DNA of 64,000 nucleotides, from positions 124,001 to 188,000 of the forward strand of contig JADZDD010000011.1 in NCBI GenBank assembly GCA_020851235.1, in the 5' to 3' direction. Both the position numbers and the translations under genes were made by a program. Position 1 is the first letter of the stretch; each line of letters starts with the position of its first letter. The DNA is from Burkholderiales bacterium. Lineage in GTDB: Bacteria > Pseudomonadota > Gammaproteobacteria > Burkholderiales > Casimicrobiaceae. A model generated the notes under the pieces. It was not told the DNA's origin, made no database searches, and saw only the letters and a list, made by a program, of their open reading frames with translations. Positions 42,885 through 50,884 of the stretch are shown in pieces.

Positions 42885-43661
42885 TCAGCGCTGCTTGAAC
42901 TGCGGCTTCACCTTGTCGAGGAACGCCTGCATCCCGATCTTCTGGTCCTCGGTCGCGAACAGCGAGTGGAACATCCTTCGCTCGAAGTGGATGCCGTCGG
43001 CAAGCGTGCCCTCGTAGGCGCGATTCACCGCTTCCTTGGCCATCATGACCACCGGCAGCGAGTATTCGCAGATCGTGGCGGCGGCCGCGAGCGCCTCGTC
43101 GACGAGCGTCTCGGCGCTGACCACGCGTGAGACGAGTCCGGCGCGCTCGGCCTCGTCGGCGCTCATCATGCGGCCGGTGAGCACGAGGTCCATCGCCTTC
43201 GCCTTGCCGACCGCACGCGGCAGGCGCTGCGTGCCGCCCGCACCGGGAATGATGCCGAGCTTGATCTCGGGTTGGCCAAAGCGGGCGTCGGTGGCGGCGA
43301 TGATGAAGTCGCACATCATCGCCAGCTCGCAGCCGCCACCCAGCGCGTAACCCGCCACCGCCGCGATCACGGGCTTGCGGATGGCGCGAATCGCCTCCCA
43401 GTTGCGCGTGATGTACTCGTTCTTGTAGACGTCCATGTACGACCACTTCGCCATCGCACCGATGTCGGCTCCGGCGGCGAATGCCTTGGCGCTGCCGGTG
43501 ACGACCATCGCGCCAATGGCGTCGTCGGCGTCGAAGGCCTTGAGCGCCGCGCCGAGTTCGTCCATCAGCGCGTCGTTGAGCGCGTTGAGCTGCTTCGGAC
43601 GATGCAGCGTGACCAGGCCGACGCGGCCGCGGGTTTCGACGAGGATGTTTTCGTAGCTCAC
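42885..43661 (-). CDS. enoyl-CoA hydratase
   Basis: A 258-residue crotonase-superfamily enzyme. [11 protein letters not shown] and [16 protein letters not shown] form the oxyanion hole, and [20 protein letters not shown] carries the catalytic Glu region. It hydrates short-chain trans-2-enoyl-CoA in beta-oxidation or aromatic degradation. The start is an apparent GTG. It follows the shikimate dehydrogenase-like gene by 15 nt on the same strand. Confidence 0.93.
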   Translation of the reverse strand: MSYENILVETRGRVGLVTLHRPKQLNALNDALMDELGAALKAFDADDAIGAMVVTGSAKAFAAGADIGAMAKWSYMDVYKNEYITRNWEAIRAIRKPVIAAVAGYALGGGCELAMMCDFIIAATDARFGQPEIKLGIIPGAGGTQRLPRAVGKAKAMDLVLTGRMMSADEAERAGLVSRVVSAETLVDEALAAAATICEYSLPVVMMAKEAVNRAYEGTLADGIHFERRMFHSLFATEDQKIGMQAFLDKVKPQFKQR

Positions 43662-43676
43662 GGGAGTGCCCTTCCT

Positions 43677-44507
43677 TCAATAGGTGATCTTGGCCACGGC
43701 GCGCAATTCGTCGACCGTGACACCGGGATAGCCGAAGAACTCGAGGTACGCGGGAAGCTGCTCGAAGAGCATGTCGGTGCCGATCTGGTACCGGCAGCCG
43801 CGGTCGCGTGCCGCGGCGAGGAGCGGCGTGAACTCCTGCTTCATGACGACCTCGCCCACGAACGTCGACGGCGCGATTCGCGACACGTCGAACGGCACCG
43901 GATCGCCCGCCTTCATCCCGAGCGGCGTCGCATTGACCACGAGGTCGTATCCCGCGGGATCGGCACTGCCCACCCGGGTCTCCACCTTCGGATAGTGCTC
44001 CGTGATGCGGGAGGCGAGCGCGTGCGCCGGCGCGTTGCTCGTATCGGCAAGCACGAGCGTTCCCGCGCCCTTGGCGGCGAGCGAGGCGGCAATCGCCGAT
44101 CCGACGCCGCCGCAGCCCAGCACGAGGCAGCGCGATCCGGCGATGCGAAAGCCCTTCCGCTCGATGCCGCGGGTGAAGCCCTCGCCGTCGAACATGTCGC
44201 CGATGATGCGCCCGTCACGCACGAGGACTGCGTTGCAGGATCCGCCGATCTTCACCGCGGTCGAGGCCTCGTCGAGCAAGGCGACGGTGGTCACCTTGTG
44301 CGGCATGGTGATGAGCGCGCCGTGGAGGTTCGACAGGCGCACGAGGCGCTCGAAGAAAGGAACGTAGTCCTCGGCCTTGACGCCCAGCGGGACGACGACG
44401 AGGTCGATCCCCTTGCTGTCGAACCACGGGTTGTAGATGAGCGGCGCCTTGAACGACTCGGTCGGGTAGCCGAGGTGCGCGATGATCTTCGATTTTCCGC
44501 TTAGCAT
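43677..44507 (-). CDS. shikimate dehydrogenase-like oxidoreductase, atypical substrate site
   Basis: A 276-residue member of the AroE/YdiB family. ITMPHKVTTVALLDEAS has the catalytic Lys, and GCGGVGSAIAASLAAKGA binds NAD(P). NATPLGMKAGDPVPFD is typical. In true shikimate dehydrogenases the N-terminus has SxS serines that bind the shikimate carboxylate, as in HSKSP of E. coli AroE. Here the aligned stretch is SFKAP, with Phe and Ala at the two serine positions, so another substrate is likely. The gene heads a two-gene operon with the enoyl-CoA hydratase. A TACAAT box lies 45 nt upstream. Confidence 0.85.
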   Translation of the reverse strand: MLSGKSKIIAHLGYPTESFKAPLIYNPWFDSKGIDLVVVPLGVKAEDYVPFFERLVRLSNLHGALITMPHKVTTVALLDEASTAVKIGGSCNAVLVRDGRIIGDMFDGEGFTRGIERKGFRIAGSRCLVLGCGGVGSAIAASLAAKGAGTLVLADTSNAPAHALASRITEHYPKVETRVGSADPAGYDLVVNATPLGMKAGDPVPFDVSRIAPSTFVGEVVMKQEFTPLLAAARDRGCRYQIGTDMLFEQLPAYLEFFGYPGVTVDELRAVAKITY

Positions 44508-44552
44508 GCGGGTCGATCCATGGCGTGGCGCGATCGCTTCGCGCGGGCCGAC

Positions 44553-44558
44553 ATTGTA
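44553..44558 (-). promoter_or_regulatory. candidate -10 box (TACAAT) for the shikimate dehydrogenase-like operon
   Basis: On the minus strand TACAAT lies 45 nt upstream of the ATG at 44507. It sits in the divergent gap shared with the ClpX-like gene. Confidence 0.4.
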
Positions 44559-44619
44559 GTCCGTCCGGCGCCGTCAAGCCCCGTGGCATGCCGCGTACCG
44601 GCCGCGCGGGCCGCCTTGC

Positions 44620-45672
44620 GTGGCCCACCCCACCCTGCTACCTTCGATCCATCCAGGCCCGCTGCCACGTCCCTTGCTCGCCCCCTCGCACAAGCCGAGC
44701 GCCATCGTCGCGCACCTGGACCAGTTCGTCATCGGCCAGGCCGACGCGAAGAAGATCCTCGCGGTCGCCGTCTACGCGCACTACCGCAAGATCGGCCGCA
44801 CCGGCCCCGACGTCGCCGGGCGCAACAAGAGCAACATCCTGCTCATCGGCGGGTCGGGCACCGGCAAGACGCTCACCTGCGAGACGCTCTCGCACGTGGT
44901 CGACGTGCCCTTCGTCACCGCCGAGGCGACCTCGCTTGCCAACACGCGCTTCGTCAACGAGGAGATCGAGGCGATGCTGCAGCGGCTCGTCGAGAAGGCC
45001 CACGGCGACGTCGCCCGCGCCTCGCGCGGGATCGTCTTCATCGACGAGATCGACAAGCTCAAGTCACCGGTCGGCCACGGGCAAGGCAGTTCGGGCGAGT
45101 CGGTGCAGCATTCGCTGCTCAAGATCATGGAAGGCGCGCAGGTCAAGCTCGCCAGCGGCGACTACGTCGACACCACCGACATCCTCTTCATCTGCGGTGG
45201 CGCCTTCGTCGGGCTCGACGACATCATCGCCTCGCAAACGCACGGCTACGGCTTCATCGCGACCACGAAGGGCGACAACCAGCGCATCCTCGACCGGCTC
45301 AATTCACGGGTGAAGCCGACCGACCTCTTCACCTACGGGCTCATCCCGGAGTTCACCGGTCGGCTGCCGATCGTCGCGCGCTTCCACGATCTCGATCGGG
45401 CGATGATGGTGCGAATCATGACCGAACCACGCAACGCCCTGTACCGGCAGTTCCAGGAGATCTTCCGTGACGAGGGCGTCGATCTCGTCGTCGAGCCCAA
45501 GGTGTTCGAGCAGATCGCCGAGCTTGCGATCGAGTACAAGACCGGCGCGCGCAGCCTGCGCGGCATCTTCGAGGAACTCCTCACGCCGGTGCTCTACGAG
45601 GTGACCGATCGCAGCGACGTTCGTCGCGTCGTCGTCGCTTCGCTGTTCAACGACCCCGCGTACCTGGCCTAG
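44620..45672 (+). CDS. ClpX-like AAA+ ATPase lacking the zinc-binding domain
   Basis: A 350-residue ClpX-family ATPase. The ATPase core is intact: DQFVIGQADAKKILAVAVYA, Walker A GGSGTGKT (77-84), Walker B IVFIDEID (138-145), GLIPEFTGRLP with the Arg finger, and KTGARSLRGIFEE. It lacks the N-terminal C4 zinc domain of true ClpX. The pore loop GYVG is replaced by RFVN (110-113), the RKH loop is missing, and the ClpP-binding IGF is YGF (210-212). So it is probably not a standard ClpXP unfoldase. The GTG start at 44620 has no ribosome binding site and the first about 25 residues are Pro-rich; a later start is possible. No clpP adjoins it. Confidence 0.85.
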   Translation: MAHPTLLPSIHPGPLPRPLLAPSHKPSAIVAHLDQFVIGQADAKKILAVAVYAHYRKIGRTGPDVAGRNKSNILLIGGSGTGKTLTCETLSHVVDVPFVTAEATSLANTRFVNEEIEAMLQRLVEKAHGDVARASRGIVFIDEIDKLKSPVGHGQGSSGESVQHSLLKIMEGAQVKLASGDYVDTTDILFICGGAFVGLDDIIASQTHGYGFIATTKGDNQRILDRLNSRVKPTDLFTYGLIPEFTGRLPIVARFHDLDRAMMVRIMTEPRNALYRQFQEIFRDEGVDLVVEPKVFEQIAELAIEYKTGARSLRGIFEELLTPVLYEVTDRSDVRRVVVASLFNDPAYLA

Positions 45673-46911
45673 CGCCGCGCGCCGGGGCGTGGCGCGCACC
45701 GCCGCACGATACGCGACGAGCGCGGCCAACCCCAGGGCGAGCAGCGCGTACGCAGCGACGCTGCGTTCCGGATCGACGACGAGCAGGAGCGCAAGCGCAA
45801 ACGGCGCGACCGCCTTGGTCACGAACTGCGGCAGCGCGAGACGCCCGAGCAACGTGCCGTAGCCGCGGTCGCCGAACACCTCCGCGGGGACGGTGCCGCG
45901 CACGATGGTGAGCACGCCGTTGGCCCAGCCGTAGGTGACCGCGAAGGCGAGCGCCACGATCCACGCCCCGCGCACCTGGGTGAAGATGGCGAGCGCCACC
46001 GCCATGAGCGCGAAGGCGAAGGTGCCGACGGTGATCGCGCGGACCTGGCGGGCAAAGGCGAACTCGAGGATGCGGCCGGCCACCTGCATTGGCCCGATGA
46101 GCGAGCCCACGAGCACCGCGTCGCGGGCCGTGAGCCCCGTCGCGGTCAGCAGTCCGACGAGATGCGAGGTCACCGCTGACGCGATGAAGGCGACGAGCGA
46201 GAGCGCAGCGGCGAGCCAGACGAACACCGTGACGCCCGGCGCGTCTTCCTCCGCGGGCGTCGGGTCGGCGTCGGGCACCGCCTCGTGGCGGCGACTCGGC
46301 ACGCTCATCACGTGGATGGGCAGGCACAAGGCGAGATGGAGCACGGCGTACGTCGCGTACGCCGCGCGCCAGCCGACGGTTTCGAGGAGGTACTGCGACA
46401 GCGGCCAGAACACCGTGCTCGCAAAGCCGCCGAAGAGCGTGAGCGCCGTCACGGCGCGCCGGTAATCCGCGCCCGCGATCTGGTGCAACGTCGCGAAGGC
46501 AGGGTCGTAGAGCGTCGCCCCCATGGCAACGCCGGCGAGCACCCAGCCCGCGAGGACGCCGATGGGCCCTTGCGCCGACGCGAGCAGCGCACACGCCGCG
46601 GCGGCCAGCAGCGATCCCAGCGCGAGCGCGCGGCGTCCGCCGTGCGCATCGATGTCACGACCGACGGCCGGCGACACGAGCCCCGAGGCAAACAGGCCCG
46701 CGGTGAAGCTGCCGTACAGCCACAGGTCCGACACCGCCGTGTCGGTGCGTTGCGCCTGACCCAGTACCGCGATCGTGTAGAAGAGCGTGCCCCAGGAGAC
46801 GATCTGCGCGACGCCCAAGGCACAGACGCGGCGCCACAGCAACGTCACGGGAGCGTCGGATGGCGATGGCATCGGTGTGGGCGAGGCAGGCGGCGGCGTG
46901 GAAGGCGGCAT
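45304..46911 (-). CDS. MFS transporter with a C-terminal tail antisense to the ClpX-like gene
   Basis: A 535-residue major facilitator with about 12 transmembrane segments, of the oxalate/formate antiporter-like type. Motifs include GVAQIVSWGTLFYTIAVLGQ, SPAVGRDIDAHGGRRALALG (between TM2 and TM3) and GTVPAEVFGDRGYGTLLGRL. The transport domain ends about 45673. The frame has no stop there and continues for about 120 hydrophilic residues on the strand opposite the ClpX-like gene, stopping at 45304. The tail is probably a lost-stop artefact of the genome rather than a domain. Start choices are 46911 or 46872. It is divergent from the IclR gene. Confidence 0.8.
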   Translation of the reverse strand: MPPSTPPPASPTPMPSPSDAPVTLLWRRVCALGVAQIVSWGTLFYTIAVLGQAQRTDTAVSDLWLYGSFTAGLFASGLVSPAVGRDIDAHGGRRALALGSLLAAAACALLASAQGPIGVLAGWVLAGVAMGATLYDPAFATLHQIAGADYRRAVTALTLFGGFASTVFWPLSQYLLETVGWRAAYATYAVLHLALCLPIHVMSVPSRRHEAVPDADPTPAEEDAPGVTVFVWLAAALSLVAFIASAVTSHLVGLLTATGLTARDAVLVGSLIGPMQVAGRILEFAFARQVRAITVGTFAFALMAVALAIFTQVRGAWIVALAFAVTYGWANGVLTIVRGTVPAEVFGDRGYGTLLGRLALPQFVTKAVAPFALALLLVVDPERSVAAYALLALGLAALVAYRAAVRATPRRAALGQVRGVVEQRSDDDATNVAAIGHLVEHRREEFLEDAAQAARAGLVLDRKLGDLLEHLGLDDEIDALVTEDLLELPVQGVAWFGHDSHHHRPIEIVEARDDRQPTGELRDEPVGEEVGRLHP

Positions 46912-46983
46912 CGGGGCAGGTGCCACGACGCGACGAACGTGAAAGTCGATTTCACATTCATCGGATCCGCCTTGCGACGATGC

Positions 46984-46989
46984 TACAAT
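46984..46989 (+). promoter_or_regulatory. candidate -10 box (TACAAT) for the IclR gene
   Basis: TACAAT lies about 75 nt upstream of the chosen ATG at 47064. It argues against an earlier start at 46980, which would precede the transcript. Confidence 0.4.
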
Positions 46990-47063
46990 GGATTGCCCCT
47001 CCCGTAGCGGCTCTCCAGGCACCGGCGCCCCGCCGGCCGGATGCCCACCGCAACGCCTTCACG

Positions 47064-47936
47064 ATGGCCGCCCGCCCCCGCCGCGATGCCCTGGCCGCGC
47101 GCAAGCGCGGCGGTGCCGCCGGCCGCGCGCGCGCGCCGACGCGCCCGGGCGCGGAAAAGGGCGTCGGGCACACGCAGGCGCTGTCGCGCGGCCTCGCCGT
47201 CCTCGAGGCGTTGGCCGCCACCGAGGCGGGCGCGACGCTGACCGCGATCGCCGGTGTCCTCGGCCTTCCCGCGCCGACGGTGCACCGCCTGCTCGCCACG
47301 CTCGAGGCCGCGGGCTTCGTGCGCGCCGGCCCCAAGGGCGAGTGGCAAGTCGGCGTGCACGCGTTTCGCACCGGCACGGCCTTTCTTGCGCATCGCAACC
47401 TCGCCGTGCAGGCGTATCCGCACCTGCGCGAACTCATGGACCGTGCCGGCGAGACCGCCAACCTCGCGGTCATGGAAGGCGGCGAGGCCGTGTTCGTCGA
47501 ACAGGTCCAGTGCCACGAGATGATGCGCATGAGCGTCAAACTCGGCGCGCGGGCACCCTTGCATGCGTCGGGCGTGGGCAAGGCGATGCTGAGCCTGCTC
47601 GATGCGCGCGCGCTCGCCGCGGCGCTCGGCCGCCGCGAACTCGCCCGCTTCACGGCACGCACGCTCACGACCACCGCCGCGCTCGCCGCCGACCTCCGCG
47701 TCGCCGACGAGCGCGGCTACGCGATCGACGACGAGGAGCACGCGCCTGGGTTGCGCTGCGTTGCCGCGGCGGTGCGCGACGAGCACGGCCAACCGTGGGC
47801 GGCGGTGTCGCTCGCCGGCCCGGTCACGCGCATGACCCCGGAGCGCATTCCGATCCTTGGTGAACTGGTGCGCGCCACCGCCCGCGACCTCACGCAGGCG
47901 CTCGGCGGACGCGAGGGACCTCGGGCGGCATCCTGA
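47064..47936 (+). CDS. IclR family transcriptional regulator
   Basis: A 290-residue IclR regulator. After a basic Ala/Arg-rich N-terminus (1-30), the winged helix-turn-helix (about 35-95) includes LTAIAGVLGLPAPTVHRLLA TLEA-type sequence. The effector domain has APLHASGVGKAMLS, DDEEHAPGLRCVAAAVRDEH and a C-terminal AAVSLAGPVTRM. IclR regulators usually control catabolic operons. It lies between the divergent MFS gene and the convergent DASS transporter gene, either of which may be a target. Confidence 0.92.
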   Translation: MAARPRRDALAARKRGGAAGRARAPTRPGAEKGVGHTQALSRGLAVLEALAATEAGATLTAIAGVLGLPAPTVHRLLATLEAAGFVRAGPKGEWQVGVHAFRTGTAFLAHRNLAVQAYPHLRELMDRAGETANLAVMEGGEAVFVEQVQCHEMMRMSVKLGARAPLHASGVGKAMLSLLDARALAAALGRRELARFTARTLTTTAALAADLRVADERGYAIDDEEHAPGLRCVAAAVRDEHGQPWAAVSLAGPVTRMTPERIPILGELVRATARDLTQALGGREGPRAAS

Positions 47937-47971
47937 GCGCCCCGCCGGCCGTCACGGGCCGACGCTTCCCG

Positions 47972-49486
47972 TCACGGATGCACCGTCATGTAGCCCATCC
48001 ATGGCCAGTAGGTCAGCCCGAAGACGACGAGCAGCGCGAAGGCGACGAGCGTGATCACGAGGCCGGTGCGCACGAAATCGCGGGCATCGAAGGTGTCGGT
48101 ACCGTACGCGATCATGTTCTGCGGCGCGTTGACCGGCAGGATGAAGCCGAAGCTCACGACGAACTGCAGGAGCATCGTCATTCCCACGGCATTGATGCCC
48201 GGCGTTTGCACCGTGCCGAGCACGCTGATGACGATCGGAATCATGGTCGAGGCGAGCGCCGTGGCACTGGCGAAGCCCAGGTGGATGACGATCAGGAACA
48301 CCGACAGCAGCATGAGGATCGCGAAGGCGCTCGCCTGCTGCAAACCCAGGTGCGTGACGATGAGTTGCGCGAGCCAGGCCGCGGCGTTGGTGCGCAACAG
48401 CGCGGTGCCGACGCTGATGCCCACCGCGAAGAGCACGACCGTTCCCCACGGGAAACCCTTTTGCGACGCCTTCCAGTCCATCACGCCGATCCGCGGCAGC
48501 AGCATGAACGCGATGGCGGCGATCGTCGTCGACGAGGTATCGAAGTCGTGCAGCACCTTCTCGGTCGACCAGAAGCCGAGGAGCGCGAGCATCACGATCA
48601 GGAGCTTCCACTCGCGCAGCGTCATCGGCCCCAATGCGTCGAGCTGCGCGCGGATCGCCGCCCGACCGCCGGCGATCTCGTCCATCTCCGGCCTCATCAT
48701 CCGCGTCATGATGAAATAGAGCGCGATGGTCAGGACCACCGAGAACGGTGCGCCGGCGACGAACCATTCGGTCCACGTGATCGTCGTGCCGAACTGTTTT
48801 TCGACGAAGCCGATCGCGACCATGTTCTGCGCCGCCGCGGTCTTGATGCCGATGTTCCAGACGCTCGCGGTCTGCGCCGCGGTGATGACGAGGAGTCCCG
48901 CGAAACGGCTGCGCTTGTCGACCTTGAAGGCGAGGATGAAGCCCATCATGATCGGCATGAGGCAGGCCACCCGCGCCGTCGTGCTCGGGACCACGAACGA
49001 GAGCAGGATCCCCACCACCATCGCACCGATGACGATCTGGCCCGCCCGTGCCTCGACGCGCGACAGGACGACGAGCGCGATGCGCCGGTCGAGCCCGGTC
49101 GCGGTCATCGCGGCGGCGATGAAGCAGGCGGCAGCGACGAGCGCGACGGCGCTGCTCGCGAAGCCCGACAGCGCGAGGTTGAGCGCCGCCGCCGAACCCA
49201 TCGCCGGGCCGCCCGGTTTCGCCGCCTCGGGGGCAAAGGCGAGGCCGAAGATCATGAGCGCGCCGATGACGATGGCACTCACCGCGTAGTCGAGCGCTTC
49301 GGTCATCCAGACGATGACCGCGAAGGCGAGGATGCCCAGCATCACGTGGCCGGCGCGCGGCAGCCCGGCCGCCGGCGGCAGCGCGAGGATCGCGAGCAAG
49401 GCGATCACGGCGACGACGAGCCCCGCGCGTTGCACCCAGGACGCTGCGGGACCGGTGGGGGGAACGGGTGTGGCGACGGCATTCAT
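47972..49486 (-). CDS. DASS/SLC13 family anion:sodium symporter
   Basis: A 504-residue inner-membrane transporter with at least eleven hydrophobic segments. SFVVPSTTARVACLMPI and LILPVNAPQNMIAYGT-type sequence match the paired S-N-T/S-P-N motifs that bind Na+ and dicarboxylate in this family. Substrates are succinate, malate, citrate, tartrate or sulfate. Its position 35 nt beyond the convergent IclR gene hints at regulated uptake of an organic acid. The substrate is not set by sequence. Confidence 0.9.
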   Translation of the reverse strand: MNAVATPVPPTGPAASWVQRAGLVVAVIALLAILALPPAAGLPRAGHVMLGILAFAVIVWMTEALDYAVSAIVIGALMIFGLAFAPEAAKPGGPAMGSAAALNLALSGFASSAVALVAAACFIAAAMTATGLDRRIALVVLSRVEARAGQIVIGAMVVGILLSFVVPSTTARVACLMPIMMGFILAFKVDKRSRFAGLLVITAAQTASVWNIGIKTAAAQNMVAIGFVEKQFGTTITWTEWFVAGAPFSVVLTIALYFIMTRMMRPEMDEIAGGRAAIRAQLDALGPMTLREWKLLIVMLALLGFWSTEKVLHDFDTSSTTIAAIAFMLLPRIGVMDWKASQKGFPWGTVVLFAVGISVGTALLRTNAAAWLAQLIVTHLGLQQASAFAILMLLSVFLIVIHLGFASATALASTMIPIVISVLGTVQTPGINAVGMTMLLQFVVSFGFILPVNAPQNMIAYGTDTFDARDFVRTGLVITLVAFALLVVFGLTYWPWMGYMTVHP

Positions 49487-49505
49487 CGAAGTCGCCTGCG
49501 CGCAC

Positions 49506-50144
49506 TCAGCCTTTCGGCTTTCCCGGGACGAGGGCGCGCTGCTGCAGCTGGCCGACGATGAGATCGGCGTAGTTGGGCGCTTCCTTCATCACCGTTCCGG
49601 GGTCGACCGTCTGCGTGGTCGCCGCCCACACGAGCTGTCGCGTCGCCACCGCGTACACGTTGGTCTCCACCGAGGCCACCTGGTACTGGGTGATGCTCGG
49701 TGCGGGATAGAAGCCGCCCGCCCACAGCGCACCGCCGTAGAACCCGGGCCCGTAGAAGCCACCCCAGGGGCCCATCGGCCCGGGCATCATCACCGTCGAG
49801 ACCTGCGTGCGCGTATCGACGCGCAACAGGCGCACGAGGATGACGCCGTCGGCGCCGGTCGCTTGCACCGCGGCAGCGAAAGGCCCCTCGGCATGGCGCG
49901 CGTCCGCGGGCACCGTGGTGTAGCCCGGCACCGCCGCGACGCCGACCGCCCGCAGCTTCTGCACGAAGGCGTCCTCGACGACGCGACTGTCCGACGTGGT
50001 CCCGTCGCTGGCGATCACCACGATCTTGCGAAACGGTCCGCCCTGATAGGTCGAGTCGTACCACGCGGACTGGATCGACGTCGTCTGGCAGGCGGCAAGC
50101 AACAACGAGGCGGCAATCGCGACAACGCCACGGCAGAGGTCCAT
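49506..50144 (-). CDS. lipoprotein, paralog of the next gene
   Basis: A 212-residue lipoprotein. The signal sequence ends in the lipobox LLLAAC. The core SAWYDSTYQGGPFRKIVVIA, RVVEDAFVQKLRAVGV and GADGVILVRLLRVD parallels the adjacent protein at 50174-50851. A Gly/Pro/Trp/Tyr-rich stretch (GPMGPWGGFYGPGFYGG) interrupts it near residue 125-145. The last part (AVATRQLVWAATTQTVDPG) is similar to DUF4136-like lipoproteins. The ATG has AAGGA upstream. It sits 29 nt downstream of its paralog. No function known. Confidence 0.82.
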   Translation of the reverse strand: MDLCRGVVAIAASLLLAACQTTSIQSAWYDSTYQGGPFRKIVVIASDGTTSDSRVVEDAFVQKLRAVGVAAVPGYTTVPADARHAEGPFAAAVQATGADGVILVRLLRVDTRTQVSTVMMPGPMGPWGGFYGPGFYGGALWAGGFYPAPSITQYQVASVETNVYAVATRQLVWAATTQTVDPGTVMKEAPNYADLIVGQLQQRALVPGKPKG

Positions 50145-50173
50145 GCGCTTCCTTCGGGGCAACGCGGGTCGTC

Positions 50174-50851
50174 TCACGATGGCTTGGGTGCGGCGGCGAT
50201 CATCCGATCCCTGGCCATCGCGCCGACCATCTTGAGTGTGAAATCGGGAAGGTTCCGGGCGAGGTTCGCGGCATCGAAGCTCTCGGTCGCGGCGACCCAC
50301 ACCTGGCGCCCCATCGAGGGCAGATACAGCTCGCTCACGATGTGCGCGATCTTGTAGTCGCCCGGCTGGTAGACGTTCTGCCGCTTGAGGAAGTCGTACG
50401 ACGCCATCGTGTCCGGTGACAGCGAGGTGACGGTCTGACCGACGGTGTACGGCTCGTACGAACCGACCGCCTTCACGTCGACGAGGAGCACGCCGTCGGC
50501 TTTCGCGGCGGTGATCGCTTCGGCGAGCGTCGGGCCGGGCTTCTCGGCATCCTGGCTCATCACGGCATGCGAGGCGATGCCGGTGACCCCGGCGCTCGCC
50601 AGACGCGCGACGATCGCATCCTCCACCGCGTCACGCCCCCCCGGCTCGACCTTCATGAGGCTCACCACGAAGATGCGCTGCATCGGCGCCGCATGGAAAC
50701 GCGGATCCTTCCACGTCGCCTTGACACTCGTCGCATGCGACATGCCCATCGGGCTTGCGGTGGGCCCGGCGCAGCCGGCGGCGAGCAACGCCACGCCGCC
50801 GGCGACGAGCACCGCGAAGACGGCACGCGAGCAAAGCACGATCGACGTCAT
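50174..50851 (-). CDS. lipoprotein, paralog of the gene at 49506
   Basis: A 225-residue lipoprotein with the lipobox LLAAGC after a hydrophobic signal. TWKDPRFHAAPMQRIFVVSL, DAVEDAIVARLASAGV and KADGVLLVDVKAVG match the downstream lipoprotein in order, so the two arose by tandem duplication. It lacks the Gly-rich insertion. VWVAATESFDAANLARNLPD near the C-terminus matches the paralog's ending. A TAGAAT box lies 11 nt upstream of the ATG. Function unknown; probably located at the outer membrane. Confidence 0.83.
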   Translation of the reverse strand: MTSIVLCSRAVFAVLVAGGVALLAAGCAGPTASPMGMSHATSVKATWKDPRFHAAPMQRIFVVSLMKVEPGGRDAVEDAIVARLASAGVTGIASHAVMSQDAEKPGPTLAEAITAAKADGVLLVDVKAVGSYEPYTVGQTVTSLSPDTMASYDFLKRQNVYQPGDYKIAHIVSELYLPSMGRQVWVAATESFDAANLARNLPDFTLKMVGAMARDRMIAAAPKPS

Positions 50852-50862
50852 GATCGGCGGCG

Positions 50863-50868
50863 ATTCTA
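50863..50868 (-). promoter_or_regulatory. candidate -10 box (TAGAAT) for the lipoprotein pair
   Basis: On the minus strand TAGAAT ends 11 nt before the ATG, again implying a very short leader. Confidence 0.35.
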
Positions 50869-50884
50869 CCCGACGTCGACCGCG

